From positions 20,163,475-20,227,474 of the forward strand of contig CM018696.1 in assembly GCA_009363875.1 (NCBI GenBank): a stretch of DNA of 64,000 bases, written 5' to 3'. The notes under the pieces are model-generated. The model was not told where the DNA came from. It did no database searches and worked only from the letters and a program-made list of their open reading frames with translations. This document shows, one piece after another, positions 23,486 through 34,820 of the stretch. This DNA comes from Mikania micrantha. Its lineage: Eukaryota > Streptophyta > Magnoliopsida > Asterales > Asteraceae. Position numbers and translations under genes: made by a program. The first letter of the stretch is position 1; every line of letters begins with the position of its first letter.

Positions 23486-25460
23486 TATATATATATATAT
23501 ATGGATGCATGTATACGTATATGTGCGAGTGTGTATGAGGATGAATGGGTTTGTGTCATAGATTATGAATATGTGTGGTGTGTGTGTATTAGTTGATGAA
23601 ATGAGTGCATATTGTATGTATATGTATTTGGGTGTAAATAAAACATTTTTATATGTATGCATATATATATATATATATATTTATGGATGCATGCATGTGT
23701 GCATACGAGTGTATATATATATATTAAAATATATACACATACATAAAAAATAATAAAACATAAAATGAGTTAAAGGATCTGAAAATAAAAGGGTAAGATA
23801 ACACATACAACATCTTGTACGTCAAAAACAGACATAACACGCTAAAATCTCAAAACTGACACAAGCCATAAATGCACGAACCCAAACATTCCAGAAGATA
23901 AAAACATCTTAAATGATGTAAAAATTAGTTTGAAAATGATTTATAAGACATCCATAAAATGTCTTAAACTTAAAACCGTTGCGTCATTGAACCGACGTGT
24001 TTAAAACTACTAATATTGTTTATTTTCAACCATATTTAAATTCTGTAAATTTTATAAATTTATATATGATAAATAATGTATAATATTATATTTTGATGTG
24101 TTATGATGATTAAAATGACTAACAACGTATTTTACACAAAACTAGTTACGAAACCGACGCCTTTAAATGATTAAATTGCATAGTATTGGACTTCAACTTA
24201 TTTTTGAAATATTACAGAATATATATAAGTAAAAAATATATAGAATAATGATATAAAAAATTTGGAATGCTAGGGAATACAAAAGACTCTTTAAACGCAA
24301 AAAATACCTAAGTAACCGACACGCGAAATGTGTGAAAACGAGTTTTTGTATAAATATAAGCCAAGGACTATTTTGATCACGATATTTTACTTAATATATC
24401 GTATATAATTAAAAATATATTTTTGTAAAACTTATGGGCTTAAACTATGTATTTAAAATGGATAAAAACGTGTTATAGGTTTTACCGGCCCAATGAGCCC
24501 ACTAAGAAACCGAGGTATTTTCATTCAGAAAATTTTATACTTAATACTCTATTTTGAATCTAAATAATTAAATATTTATTTAGACAAAATAGTATATATA
24601 AACGTATCGTTAATTCTTAAACATAGGTATACACATATCCAATAAAGGCAACCATGTGAAACACTCAACTCACAACATTGTTTGCAAATCATAACCTCGG
24701 TGAGTTTTCATGCAAACCTCTTCCTTCTTTACTATGTTTTGGGATGAATTACATGCTTCTAAAACTTTTTATATGTACTAATATTTGAGACTTGTAACTT
24801 CCCATATTGTAGTCCCGTTTTGGAGTACACCATTAACCTTAGTTGGGGCCATTAATATTATGGGTAGCGCTATTTGAGAAACCCTCACACACAGTGGTCT
24901 TCTCACTGAGATTGACAAATCGTTGTGGCATAATTACTAACTATTTTTATTAGTTCGTGAATGGGAAATGAACTACGCAGGGACGGAACGCTAAATATGG
25001 TCTTGTTGCGAGATCATACGGGTGATGCAGGATTGGCTGTGCGACTTGAATATTGTACACGAACAAACAAACAAAACATTGTTATCTTTGTTTATTACAA
25101 AGACTACAAATTGTTTACTTATTAAATGTTTGAGCTCACCAGCTTTATGCTGACCTAAACTATTTTAAGTATGTATTTTTGAACGTTAAACTAAGAAGGA
25201 AAGGTATGGGAAGCTTTTGGTGTCTAAGACTTTGGAGTCTATCGTAGAGACTTGCTTTATTATTTCCGTTGCATAGGGACTAAATTTAATCTTCATCTGT
25301 TTTGTTATGATTATCGACATTACTTAGGGTTATCATGCCCACTTTTGGTTTTAAGACAATTATTAAGTATATTTTATGCTATTTGATGATGAAGTTATCT
25401 TCGTCCTACTTAATTAAGTATTTTACCAATCTTTTGTCTTGACTCTATCGGTGTGCAACA

Positions 25461-25849
25461 TTATACTATATAATAAATATTGTCTAACATATATATAATG
25501 TCTCCTTTTTAAATCTTTTTTTAAACAAAAAATTATTATTTTAGTTCTTTTAAAAGTATCGTTGTCTAAAAAAGATGTTTTAACGACTTACCTAAGTATT
25601 AGAAAAACGAGATATTTCTATTAAAAAGTGAGACCTTTTATGGGTAAATAAAAGCATATTTTTTAAGTATTAAAAACAAGACTTATTTAGACAAAAAAAA
25701 CGACCAACCATCATGAATGTTATAAACATGGTAATCGTTACCCATCATAACATACACTTGTGTCGTTCATTACACTACACGAGGACGATATTGTGAAACA
25801 AGTACCATTACGTCTTAACAACTAACAAACATAGAGTGAGGTCGTTCCT
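25461..25849. other. Gene-free stretch
   Basis: AT-rich DNA between the LTR-like region and the coding remnant at 25850. Nothing recognisable. Confidence 0.4.
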
Positions 25850-26056
25850 CCTTAACTAAAATTCCATCTAAAAGCTTTAAAAGTCTTGCAGCTGATTGAG
25901 AAGGATCCTCATGACACCTTTCCAACTCCATTTGTACCTATAACATCTTTATCTTCGCTAACAACAACTTGCAGGTTAGGATATTTGCTTCAAGACTAAA
26001 AGAGAAAGGACCTCGAGAAGAACTTGAACCTCTACCAAGACCAAAAGTGGAAGGTA
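25850..26056 (-). pseudogene. Coding remnant with coiled-coil tail, cut by CACTA end
   Basis: On the minus strand one frame is open for about 65 codons except a single TAG. It reads PSTFGLGRGSSSSRGPFSFS, then SLEANILTCKLLLAKIKML, stop, VQMELERCHEDPSQSAARLL. The Ser-rich linker followed by a Leu/Lys/Glu helix resembles the C-terminal tail of plant NAM-associated or Myb/SANT-like proteins that often accompany Harbinger-type transposons; that match is from memory of the pattern and is tentative. The reading frame runs straight into the CACTA terminus at 26057, so the transposon probably inserted into this sequence. Confidence 0.4.
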
Positions 26057-26079
26057 CACTAGTAGAATGTTAACTTTTC

Positions 26080-26365
26080 GACGCGGTTAATTACGTTTTT
26101 AGCCGCGGTTTTCCACCGCGTCGCGACGCAAAAAATACAAACATCTTTAGTCGCGGTTTGATTGTATTTCAGAATTTCAGTGATTTTCAGTATCTTTAGT
26201 CACGGTTTTGACACAACTTTTAGTCGCGGTTAGAGATCTTTTTAGACGCGCTTTTGTATTTGTTTGGGGCTTAATTTTTAGTCGCGTTTGAATCTTTAGT
26301 CGCGGTTTAAGAACAATTTTATCACATCTTTAGACGCGATTTCCATCTATTTTTAGTCGCGGTTT
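26080..26365. repeat. CACTA subterminal repeats (TTTAGTCGCGG)
   Basis: At least ten copies of the word TTTAGTCGCGGTTT and variants (TTTAGACGCG, CCGCGGTT, TTTAGTCACGGTTT) spaced about 20-40 bp apart, directly inside the CACTA terminus. In En/Spm-type elements such subterminal words are the binding sites of the element's own regulatory protein; that role is inferred here. Confidence 0.75.
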
Positions 26366-26736
26366 TCTTTTTATTTTATTTTTTAATTTTCATTTAAACG
26401 AATATAGACCTGGTTATAATTACTGCTCCTCATGAAATCACTGCAATAAAATCTTGCTGAACACAGCTGGGCAAATTTAATTGCATTACCACCATAACCA
26501 AGAATTCCACTCATTCATAATAAATTACAACCAAATGTTGAAATATCATAATATCATTTGAATTGCACAAAGTCACCAAAAATACTAAAATGTATTAGAT
26601 CACCAAACTTTACGCCATTAACTAATCAAAATGTAATCGCTTACTAGAATACAAACAAGTACATAATCTAACATGTCAAAATTCAATCATTTACTACAAT
26701 CTAAACGAATAGCTTACTCAACGAATACCTAACTTG
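26366..26736. other. CACTA interior, 3' flank of the peptidase gene
   Basis: AT-rich sequence between the subterminal words and the stop codon of the peptidase gene; probably its 3' untranslated region. No reading frame of note. Confidence 0.4.
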
Positions 26737-27302
26737 TTAAAAAAGTAATGTCATCACATTCTTGAGTAAGTTGTCAATATCATTTTCTGTAGCCATGCTT
26801 GTCTCGTCCCACATCTAAACATAAGAACAAATAAAAAACTTTAAACTTCAAGAACATCGATCAAACAATTAGTAAAATATAAAATACTTACAACATCAGG
26901 AAATCTTTCTTGATAAAGATAGACAACATCATTTATATACTTGATCACCATGTATCCACATTCCCATCCGGACATTTGTTGTTTACACTACAACAAATTA
27001 ACAATTTGTTATTTGAAATTTTGAGAAAATTAAAGAAACTAAATATAGAAAATATACCGGAACCATTGTCCATGTGAAATTTACTTCACTAAAAGCACTC
27101 TGAATTACTTGTGTAAGAAGGTAACTAGATTGGTCCTTTATGCCCTTTTTCATCAAAGAATCAAAAATGTATACTTGTGCTTTTCTCTGGGCAATAATGA
27201 ATAGAGTCCAATGACCACTAAAAAAATAAATTTATATTATAATTAAGTAAACTTAAATAATAAAATAAATAAACAGATTTTTTTAAAATACACCAATAAG
27301 TA

Positions 27303-27346
<44 letters not shown>

Positions 27347-27518
27347 CTTGGCTAAGTATGGAGCAAGGAAGTATTTTTTATCTTGATGATAGCTATATAA
27401 AGTATAGATGTGTTCTTCAGCTTCTGCACGATGGAAATTGCACCAATCCTCTGCGATTATGTTCGTATTTAAGAAGGCACATAGGTTGGGTTTTTCACGA
27501 GACACCTCATAGAAGTAC
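26737..27518 (-). CDS. ULP1-like C48 cysteine peptidase domain, four exons
   Basis: Minus strand, four exons that I place by GT/AG borders: 27518-27348, 27217-27058, 26987-26892 and 26814-26737, ending at TAA. The product contains AEDWCNFHRAEAEEHIYTLY, then KYFLAPYLA, then across a splice GHWTLFIIAQRKAQVYIFDS (catalytic His, then Asp), then MVPCKQQMSGWECGYMVIKY with the nucleophile Cys in ECGY. This is the ULP1/SENP-type His-Asp-Cys fold, best known for cleaving SUMO. The (TA)n tract at 27306-27344 sits in the first intron. The peptidase exons themselves show no stop. Upstream exons are split by a solo LTR, so the whole gene cannot be expressed intact. Confidence 0.72.
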
Positions 27519-27607
27519 CTTTAATCAAGAAAAAAATGAGAAATTTAATAAATTCACTTCTATATAAGAAGTATAATACCAAATGAAAACAAAATAGAAC
27601 AACATAC

Positions 27608-27638
27608 GATGTAAAGTAGAATACAAGTGAGATCAACC
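27608..27638 (-). pseudogene. Peptidase-gene exon piece left of the solo LTR
   Basis: Minus-strand continuation of the exon interrupted at 32121. The joined sequence reads LSVNEWV then DLTCILLYI and meets a GTATGT donor at 27607-27602. The next exon (27518) would need a frame one base different, so either a 1-nt shift or another splice choice is involved. The CAACC at 27634-27638 is one copy of the target duplication (GGTTG on the minus strand). Confidence 0.5.
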
Positions 27639-28417
27639 TGTGACAACTAGTACCTGACCGGCCGACAAGTCCATACAATACGTGTACTATAAACAGTAAC
27701 TATGTGTATGTACATGTGTGTAAATAGTGTTTGTATTAACAGAAGTCTAAATACAAGAAATCGTTGTACGTATTTTAGTGTAAACTTAAATATTGTAAGT
27801 ACAACGTACATTTGGAACATTAGTTGTGTGTATTTAAGTGAAAATCTAAGTACAGTTAACACAACAAATTACGAGAAACATCAGTGTTCAAACAATTAAC
27901 AGAAACAAATCGGTTGCGATCTGATATCCATAGATGACAGAAATTAGATGGCCGACATTTCAATGTGAAAACAATGTGATAACTTGATGTTTAGTTGAGT
28001 CCGACGGTGAGGAAACACAAGTTAAACATAAATTACAGTGTTGTTTCAGAATAACGAACTGACTGTGTGTTTGCGTGGGTGACGATTCACACAAACATAT
28101 CTGTGAGTTTAATGTTCTGAAATGATGACTGAAAAGTAGAAAACAAAAGTCGGAAAGCAAAACCATCGTCGTGTTTGTTCGAATGACGATTCGAACGAAT
28201 ACGCGCGATGGTGACGCGATTCGACAAAACGAAAACGAAACACGACACGAACGATAATAAATTTAATATAATAACTTATTAAACATTTTTACAATTTTGA
28301 AACTCATCAAAATAATCAAATAACATTTCTTTTATTAATTACAATTAAATACGCGTAATTTTCCGGATACGCGACGAAATTACGAAACGAGCAACCGAAA
28401 CAAACCCGAACACCCCG

Positions 28418-28428
28418 GGGTATATAAA
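28418..28428 (+). promoter_or_regulatory. Predicted LTR promoter TATA box
   Basis: GGGTATATAAACAA lies about 780 bp into the LTR and about 45 bp before a CT-rich stretch that looks like a transcribed leader. This supports plus orientation and marks the likely U3/R border. It is a prediction from motif and position only. Confidence 0.5.
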
Positions 28429-28759
28429 CAATCAATGAAGTCATTTATTTCATTTCACCAACCATCTCTCTCTCTCTCTCTACACAAGAAAATCCGGCCA
28501 CCATTTCTCACCACCATTCTTCACTTTCAAAACTCCATAACTTCTTCGTTTCTTGACCGATTTGGGTGATTCTTGAACCCACGCGTAGCTATTGACATCC
28601 TCTACGTGAAAGTACAACAGATCTGAAGATTTATCCACTGAAATCCGAGGTAATGAGCTTGAAAAGTCACGGATTTTAGGGTTTTCATCTCATAACTCGA
28701 CCTACTCACTAAACCGGTTGAAAACCGAGTTACTTTCGATCTTAGACTGTCATCACAAC

Positions 28760-29240
28760 TTCCTAGGGTTCGTGCAAGCATGAGGGAACTCCAGAACACA
28801 CCACGACTCCAATGGTTCGTCGTTGATGAGGGAGGCATAACAGGTTCGTGTAGTTGCTGTTGGTTGTCGAACCTGCAGTAGCATTGAGCGAACCTTCTGC
28901 ACCACGAACCTACATCACGTTGCACCCCACGAACCCATGCACGAACCCTACCCTTTCGCCGAACCAGCCAGAAACCCTAGACGAACCCTTGGTCTTGGGC
29001 GAACCATTATGAGTACACGAACCTAGTCATGCAAACGAACCAGTGGACTTCGCCGAACCTTCTCAGTCACGAGCCTATGGCGAACCTACAGCTAGTCACC
29101 TCCACCGAACCTTATGCGAACCCCCATGGTCAGCCGAACCATTAGTAGGAGCCGAACCCTACTATCATTGCAAGAACCACGAACCTAGGCTGAAGGAGAC
29201 TCGGCCGAACCCTGACTAATGTCAGCGAACCTTGGAACCA
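28760..29240. repeat. CGAACC word array in LTR no. 2
   Basis: More than fifteen copies of CGAACC (often ACGAACCT, GCCGAACC, GCGAACC) at irregular 12-40 bp spacing on the plus strand, all in one orientation. The array begins about 340 bp after the TATA box. It occupies the same LTR position as CATTCGG (LTR no. 1) and CCGAAT (LTR no. 3). Confidence 0.75.
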
Positions 29241-29309
29241 CATACAGTACTCATTGACTGGCCATGACATTTGATTTAGTCCACAAGACTCTCTCGACCT
29301 AATCTCGAC

Positions 29310-29810
29310 TGGAACAATGTATTTGGCCCAACAGTAATACTAGGCCCAAGTATCCATAAGATGGCCCATGCGAACTAGAAGGTTTTATTGGCCCAGGGTC
29401 TATGTTTCGGCCCATAGGGAATTTTGGGATAGTTCATGAATGCGACTGGCCCATCTCTTTTAATGTTGGCGCAATAGGCCCAACAGCCCCTAGGCGGCCC
29501 AATAGTTGGCCTCTCATATGCATAACCGGCCCAAAACCAATGACTAGCCTCTAGTTGATCCGATTGGCCCAAGGCCCACTTACCTTCGGCCCCATAACCC
29601 CCGACACCTTCTTATTCGATCGCTTGTTGAACGGCCCATACACATGACTAAGGCCCAATAACTTAGGCCCAACCTCATGAGACACTAAGTACATTAAGCC
29701 CAACGATACCCTTCGGCCCAATTCTTTTGCTACGGCCCAATGGAGACTGCCTCGGCCCAACAGCAATAAGCCGGCCCAAGGCCCTATCCTTCGGTCCACA
29801 ACTTATATCG
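29310..29810. repeat. GGCCCA word array in LTR no. 2
   Basis: A second array directly follows the CGAACC block: about twenty copies of GGCCCA, often CGGCCCAA, spaced 15-40 bp. Minus-strand open frames here (29375-29799) arise from the repeated TGGGCC word and are not genes. I know of GGCCCA as a common plant promoter element (site II / TCP-like); a regulatory reading is speculative. Confidence 0.7.
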
Positions 29811-32120
29811 ACTCAATAACAACCGACCCCATAACAAAAGTATAGAAACTTGATTAGATACAACTCTATGAGTAATAATGAATAAGTAATAGTGTTTTCT
29901 TTATTACAAAGGTGACTAAAATTGGGTTGAATCATAAAGCTTAACATATAGTAGGTATAAAGTGCGTTGAATCATAACTTAAAGTTTCTATAATTAAAAC
30001 ATTTTAGTCATGATCATAATTCAAGTAAGGCATATATCAATAAACCAAGAGTGATAAGTTAAAACAAGGAGGTTAGGTACTATTGAGTTGATTACCAAGT
30101 ACACGGAGCCGAATGAAGATCAAAAATCAAGACCCACAAGTGTTAAGCCGACATTTGGGCTAACACTTACACGCACACAAATCAATTACAAATGACACTC
30201 ATAAGTTACATACAACGTGAAATCGATACAGGATCGTGAAAACAAATTCAAGTTCAACAAAGAGCGCGTGCATTCCTTTCTTTTAAGCTAAGTCAATCCT
30301 GCTACTACAATGTGAGTTCATATGCCCCTTTTACTTTAATCTTAACTGATTTTAAACTCTCAGGGCTGAGAAACATGTTTACTTTTATTTATTTAAAAGT
30401 CTTGTTTAACTTGTTATTTATACTTTGATTTAGATAATATTAAATTGTTTATTATCGCTTATCATTGTATGCATGCTTGTATGATCATGAGATAACAGGA
30501 AAACTCAGATGAATATGATAATATAATTTCATAATCATCAATACAATTGAATAACATAGTTGTAAGATTATATCTTATAACACTTGGTTATTCATACATG
30601 AGCAACATTGAGACAATTCACACACAAATAAACAATGAGAACTACTACAGTGAAACATGATGACACTACACAACACATGAATGATTAGAAGATAAAATAT
30701 CTTCTAAACATCATTCCACATTATAATTAACCAAGTGTGATAAGTCAAGTACTTATAACACTTAGTTATAACTTAAAAACATATTATGCGATAGTATGAA
30801 CGCATTGATCATCCACCACCTGCGTCATTAAGGGTACTAAGACTAGTCTTACTACGGCTTAAGGATTACATGGTGAACATATGGAATTCATGAATGATAA
30901 TCATGATAACGTAACTTCATGATAACGTAACTTCATGATAACTACATCATTCACACAATGATTAACATAACGTAATAAGACAAGTTCTTATTCAACTTTG
31001 TTAATCACATGAGAACATCCCACATTGAGAATAACAATAACATAGATGTACATCATCCATCGCTATCTGTGGACTAGTAAACTGAGGAATTTATTTTCAA
31101 TCATGTCATATTATTAGTAACAGTTTCGATGAAGGCTATGGGATCACACGGCGGGATAGAGGTGAATCGGGTGCATTGTGATCTGATTACGTGAGGATCA
31201 CAATGGCCTCCTTTTGGGCTCTATACATTGCATTAAGAATACATTACAAACAGTTAACTAACACTTTTAATATTTAAAAGTGAAACAACAGTTAACCCCA
31301 CAAATATAGAATAATACAAGGAACAGATTGAGAATCTAATATCCTTAACACATATATTGGTTATCAATACTTCGGTTTGATAACTACAATGCTATCATCA
31401 TATTATTCTATACATGAGAACACAGGTGATCAAAGAGGAGATAAACATGGGAAATGAGAATGGAAATCAATAGTTGTATTGCAAGTAGTGTGGAGTTCTA
31501 GTGGTGATGTGGTGGGATGTTGGCTAGGGCTTAGTTCCCTTACATATTCCCTATACATAAGCATCACTACTAGGATGATATAATACTTGTAAATATAACT
31601 ATTGAGAAGCCATTGTGTGAACAGGTGGACATACAACATACAAGTAACATAATATACATTGTGATTGTGCACGTGAATGAATCAAGGTTTTCAATTAGCA
31701 TACTTATGAACTCACCAACCTCGTTTTTAATTTGTTTAAATACATGTTTCTCAGGTGATGAACAGGTGTAGCTACTATTATGCATGGACATAGCTAGTGG
31801 ACTTTTAGAAGACCTAGCTACTTTTGTGATTGCATACTTTTGGGATAACAAGAACATGAATCATCTTTTGTATATCTTGTACAGATACAAGATATAGTTA
31901 CATTGATTCTTTTTGGTAGATTTACTGGATTAAATTATGAACGATACATTGTAATTTAATCTTGTAATTCTATGTCATGGATGTGTTAGTATTTCTCATT
32001 TATTTATCATGTGCTATGTAAACAATCTGATCATTTGATTATCACTCATGATATCGCGCCCCGGGAACCTTCCGCCCGACGGGAAAACACGATCCGTTCC
32101 CGCCGGCCCGGGGTGTGACA

Positions 32121-33060
32121 CAACCCATTCATTTACAGATAGTTGTAACATCGCTTCACATTCCAAAACACTACTATACTCAGTAGGAAACATTCCAACA
32201 GCTATCGGATATTGCAATTGAGTAGCCCAATCATTCCCAATATGGTTTTGTAATCGACTAACCATATTTTGATACCATTCAGGCCTTCTTTTGATTTTTT
32301 TCAAAGCTATATTTACTTTTTCGTCTGCATTTCCTGATCTTTGATTTTAGTTTCAGCATTTTTCCTTTACTGATAGCCTTACCTTTATTTGCCCTAGTTT
32401 GTTTTGACTTTGGTTGTTGACTTTGAGGCTTTTGAACTACATTCACTTTAGCCTTCGTAAATTAAAATAAAAAACAATTTGTTATCATACTTTTGATATA
32501 ACACATAAACATTACTAGAATGAAGTAATTAAATACATTCTGTTGTTGAGCAAGCTGAGTTTGAGGCTCCTCAAATGTTTTCAATCCAATTTCAAGAAAA
32601 GAATTATTGTTTAATCATCAAGTAAAGAGGTATCGGCGAGAAAATCATCACAATTTTCTAATTGATGATAACCTTCGGTTGAATGTTGCATCTAAAATAA
32701 GAAATGATTTGTTATAATAGCAAACAATAAACTATAGTAGTACATAATACCTGTGGTAACTATGCTTCATTATGAGCTTCGGATGCGGTTTTGAATTGCG
32801 GAGATGCACTATTTGTCGAGGCATTCAAAATCTGCAATTATTAAAACAATTTTTATAGTAAATACTATTATAATAAATGATAGACTAACATAAAATTTAT
32901 TTAATAATCAAATATACCTTCATTGCTCTTCTTGGCCACTGTACAAACATATTTACAGTGTCTTTCATGAATGTTATTTCTTCAGTTTTGGACTCCTCAG
33001 GGAATATATAATTTGCCAATGAAATTTCCAAACAAGTCACATATATATTTAGGATACAGA
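32121..33060 (-). pseudogene. Upstream exons of the CACTA peptidase gene
   Basis: Minus-strand exon-like blocks. From 32304 the frame RRPEWYQNMVSRLQNHIGND runs to LSVNEWV at 32121, where the solo LTR begins. Before it is a Lys/Gln-rich stretch (32450-32310: VVQKPQSQQPKSKQTRANKG). Short blocks between AG/GT borders follow at about 32540-32695, 32755-32835 (with a TAG) and 32930-33050 (FPEESKTEEITFMKDTVNMF, VQWPRRAMK, then GTATAT). Basic and acidic linkers upstream of a C48 domain are usual in these transposon proteins. Exon limits are approximate and at least one frame break is present. Confidence 0.5.
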
Positions 33061-33127
33061 TTAACTAATAAGAGAATAAACAATTTAACAAAAGTACAAA
33101 ACCCACATCCAACTCATCCTCTCATTT

Positions 33128-34095
33128 AAAAAGGGTTGTTTTATTTAGACACCCCACTTTTATATTTTAACACCTCTGCGGGATAAGACGGGTCGTATTG
33201 AGTACAGACAAACATTCCAGGGAATTCCATGGAATCAGTGAAACATTCTGTGGGACGGGCCGTACTGGCCAGTACGGCCCGTCTTGGCCCAAGCTTATTT
33301 TTCCAAGCCATTTTAGGTGTCAACCAGTTTTGCTTAATGGCCGTCTTGAATTAATTAATTTTCCCTTTATTTAAGCTTAATTTTCGTTTTTAAATAATTT
33401 TTAACGATCTACTTTAATACGTGAATTATTTGAACGATATGTGTTATTTATTTTATTTAAACTTAATTTACGTATTTAAATTTAATTTTTAACGATATAC
33501 GCTTATTGTAAGTTATTTGAACGATATACGGCTATTATGTTAATTAAACGTGTTTATTACATTTTAACTAAATATTTCATTTTATAATTAGTTTGTTTAC
33601 ATTAATTTAAATAATTTAAACGATATAAAGTTTGTCGCGCAAATGTTAAACAACACAAACAGAAACAATACAAATGCTGAAAGAAACATACATATATACA
33701 CTGTACGGTTTTATATACAAGGAAACAAAATACAAAAATACAAAATGAACTACGATCCGGATGGTCCAGCGTCCGATCCGTCGTCTGCGTAGACGCATGG
33801 CTCCGGGAACGGTGGAAGCTGTGTCCCGTCCCGTCGCGCATGCTCTGACGCGACTGGCCAGCACGGGCCGTCTTGCTGTCAAATCATTGTACTAGGTTGC
33901 AGAGAATGTCTGTACGATGAATGAGACGGGCCGTCCTGGCCAGTACGGCCCGTCTTGCTCCCAATCATTGGCACAGGTTGTCAGGAGCGAATGTTTGACC
34001 GAGGCCTGAGACGGGCCGTACTGGCCAGTACGGGCCGTCTCAGGGGTGTATTTTTAAAAAATGTGGGTGAGAGAATAATAACACCCTTTAAAAAA
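33128..34095. mobile_element. Inverted-repeat element with GACGGGCCGT palindromes
   Basis: The left end, TTTAAAAAGGGTTGTTTTATTTAGACACCCCAC, mirrors the right end read backwards (TTTTAAAGGGTGTTATTATT ... CACCC), giving imperfect inverted termini. Inside, near both ends, are long palindromes: 33254-33283 (30 bp, perfect), 33925-33954 (one mismatch pair) and 34010-34039. The middle (33350-33640) is AT-rich with CGATATACG-type words. GGATGTG occurs just outside both ends (about 33103-33109 and 34087-34094), compatible with a target duplication. It interrupts coding-like sequence of the CACTA gene. The superfamily is unclear (MULE-like or other). Confidence 0.55.
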
Positions 34096-34480
34096 CGCAC
34101 ATCCGTAAGTTTTGTCCTTTGGTTGATTTCTTGTGCTTTACAATCCCTTCCATATTTAATAGGAAAAGAAAGTTGACGTCTCTCCATCAAAGGACGGAGC
34201 TTTATCAATTCAAAAGAGAGGTAGAAATTTACGTCACCAAGCTTTATTCAATCAATCAGTATCTGGGTTAGTGATTCGAGTCAAACAATAAAAATAAAAG
34301 TGTCTAACATTTATCATTATGCGCAAAAAGACTAAAAGAGTGAGTACCTGAAAGAAGAATTACAATTCAGCTCGACAACCTTTGAGATTTTTGATGTTTT
34401 TCGAACTCACGGTTGAAGTTTTTTACGTTTATCTTGATTTGCATCATATCCTTCTTCATCCCCTTAGAAAACCTAAATGT
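34096..34480 (-). pseudogene. Further exon-like blocks of the CACTA gene
   Basis: Minus strand. From 34208, LIKLRPLMERRQLSFPIKYG then RDCKAQEINQRTKLTDV reaches the palindrome element and would continue into GFVLL beyond it. A second block (34480-34380), KGMKKDMMQIKINVKNFNREFEKHQ, is Lys-rich and helical. Both look like coding sequence by composition; I recognise no domain. Confidence 0.4.
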
Positions 34481-34820
34481 CTAAATAAACAAAATAAACA
34501 TATCAATAAATTCTGCACCAAAATTACTAAAATGAGTATATAACCTCTTACTTGTAACGAATTCTGATTAGGGTAAAGTTTCTGATTCTTTTAATATTTG
34601 TAATTAACATACGCATTTTGTTTACGATATATATTTTTTGTAATTTTCTCTTTCATCATAATTTACATCTTTCTTTCTCAAACTTTAGAAAAGTTTTTAT
34701 TTACGGTCGAAAGTGAGCCCCGATTTTTGTTCTTGTTTTAGACCACCAAAAAGCTTGAGACAACCATGTCTTTTGGTTTGTTTGGGTTTGTTTTTTTTAT
34801 AGATGTAGGGTGGTCCTTTG
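34481..34820. other. Gene-free stretch
   Basis: AT-rich DNA between the last CACTA exon-like block and the hAT MITE. No supported feature; the expected second CACTA terminus was sought here and not seen. Confidence 0.4.

Larger units (their letters stand above)
22501..25460 (+). mobile_element. Decayed LTR-like region
   Basis: A plausible old LTR in plus orientation. A TATA-like TATATATAAACG lies at about 24593. GAGCTCACCAGC (about 25132) parallels the CTCACCAACC landmark of the giant LTRs at 9.8 and 31.7 kb, and GGTGTGCAACA (about 25450) resembles their ends. It carries the word array at 22735-22865, several TA/TG microsatellites (23041-23088, 23486-23502, 23660-23680) and the foldback at 23089-23485. 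A trinucleotide (AAT)n run lies at about 22667-22703. No matching ends or target duplication were found, so limits and identity are tentative. No gene. Confidence 0.3.
27639..32120 (+). mobile_element. Giant solo LTR no. 2 (4.5 kb), TSD CAACC
   Basis: A 4482-bp insertion starting TGTGACAACTAG and ending GGGTGTGACA, bounded by a perfect 5-bp duplication, CAACC, at 27634-27638 and 32121-32125. It is non-coding throughout. Orientation is plus: TATATAAAC at about 28420 is a TATA box, followed by a CTCTCTCTCTCT leader (28470-28480), so U3 is about 0.8 kb. It carries two word arrays downstream (CGAACC, 28760-29240; GGCCCA, 29310-29810). The final 1 kb corresponds to the start of solo LTRs 1 and 3 in reverse. 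The insertion cuts an exon of the CACTA peptidase gene. Confidence 0.88.
26057..34480. mobile_element. CACTA transposon, one end and peptidase gene
   Basis: The sequence CACTAGTAGAA begins at 26057 and is followed by subterminal repeats (26080-26365) built on TTTAGTCGCGGTTT, then by a minus-strand gene whose C-terminal exons encode a ULP1-like C48 peptidase (26737-27518). Its upstream exons continue beyond two younger insertions (27639-32120 and about 33128-34095). CACTAGTAG ends and subterminal direct and inverted words are typical of En/Spm elements, and plant CACTA elements are known to carry C48 peptidase genes. I found no second terminus and no TNP2-like transposase in the window; the right limit is simply where exon-like sequence fades. 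Confidence 0.65.

Noticed and set aside
29375..29799. Trp/Gly/Pro-rich minus frames
   Set aside because: Generated by the GGCCCA array of solo LTR no. 2.
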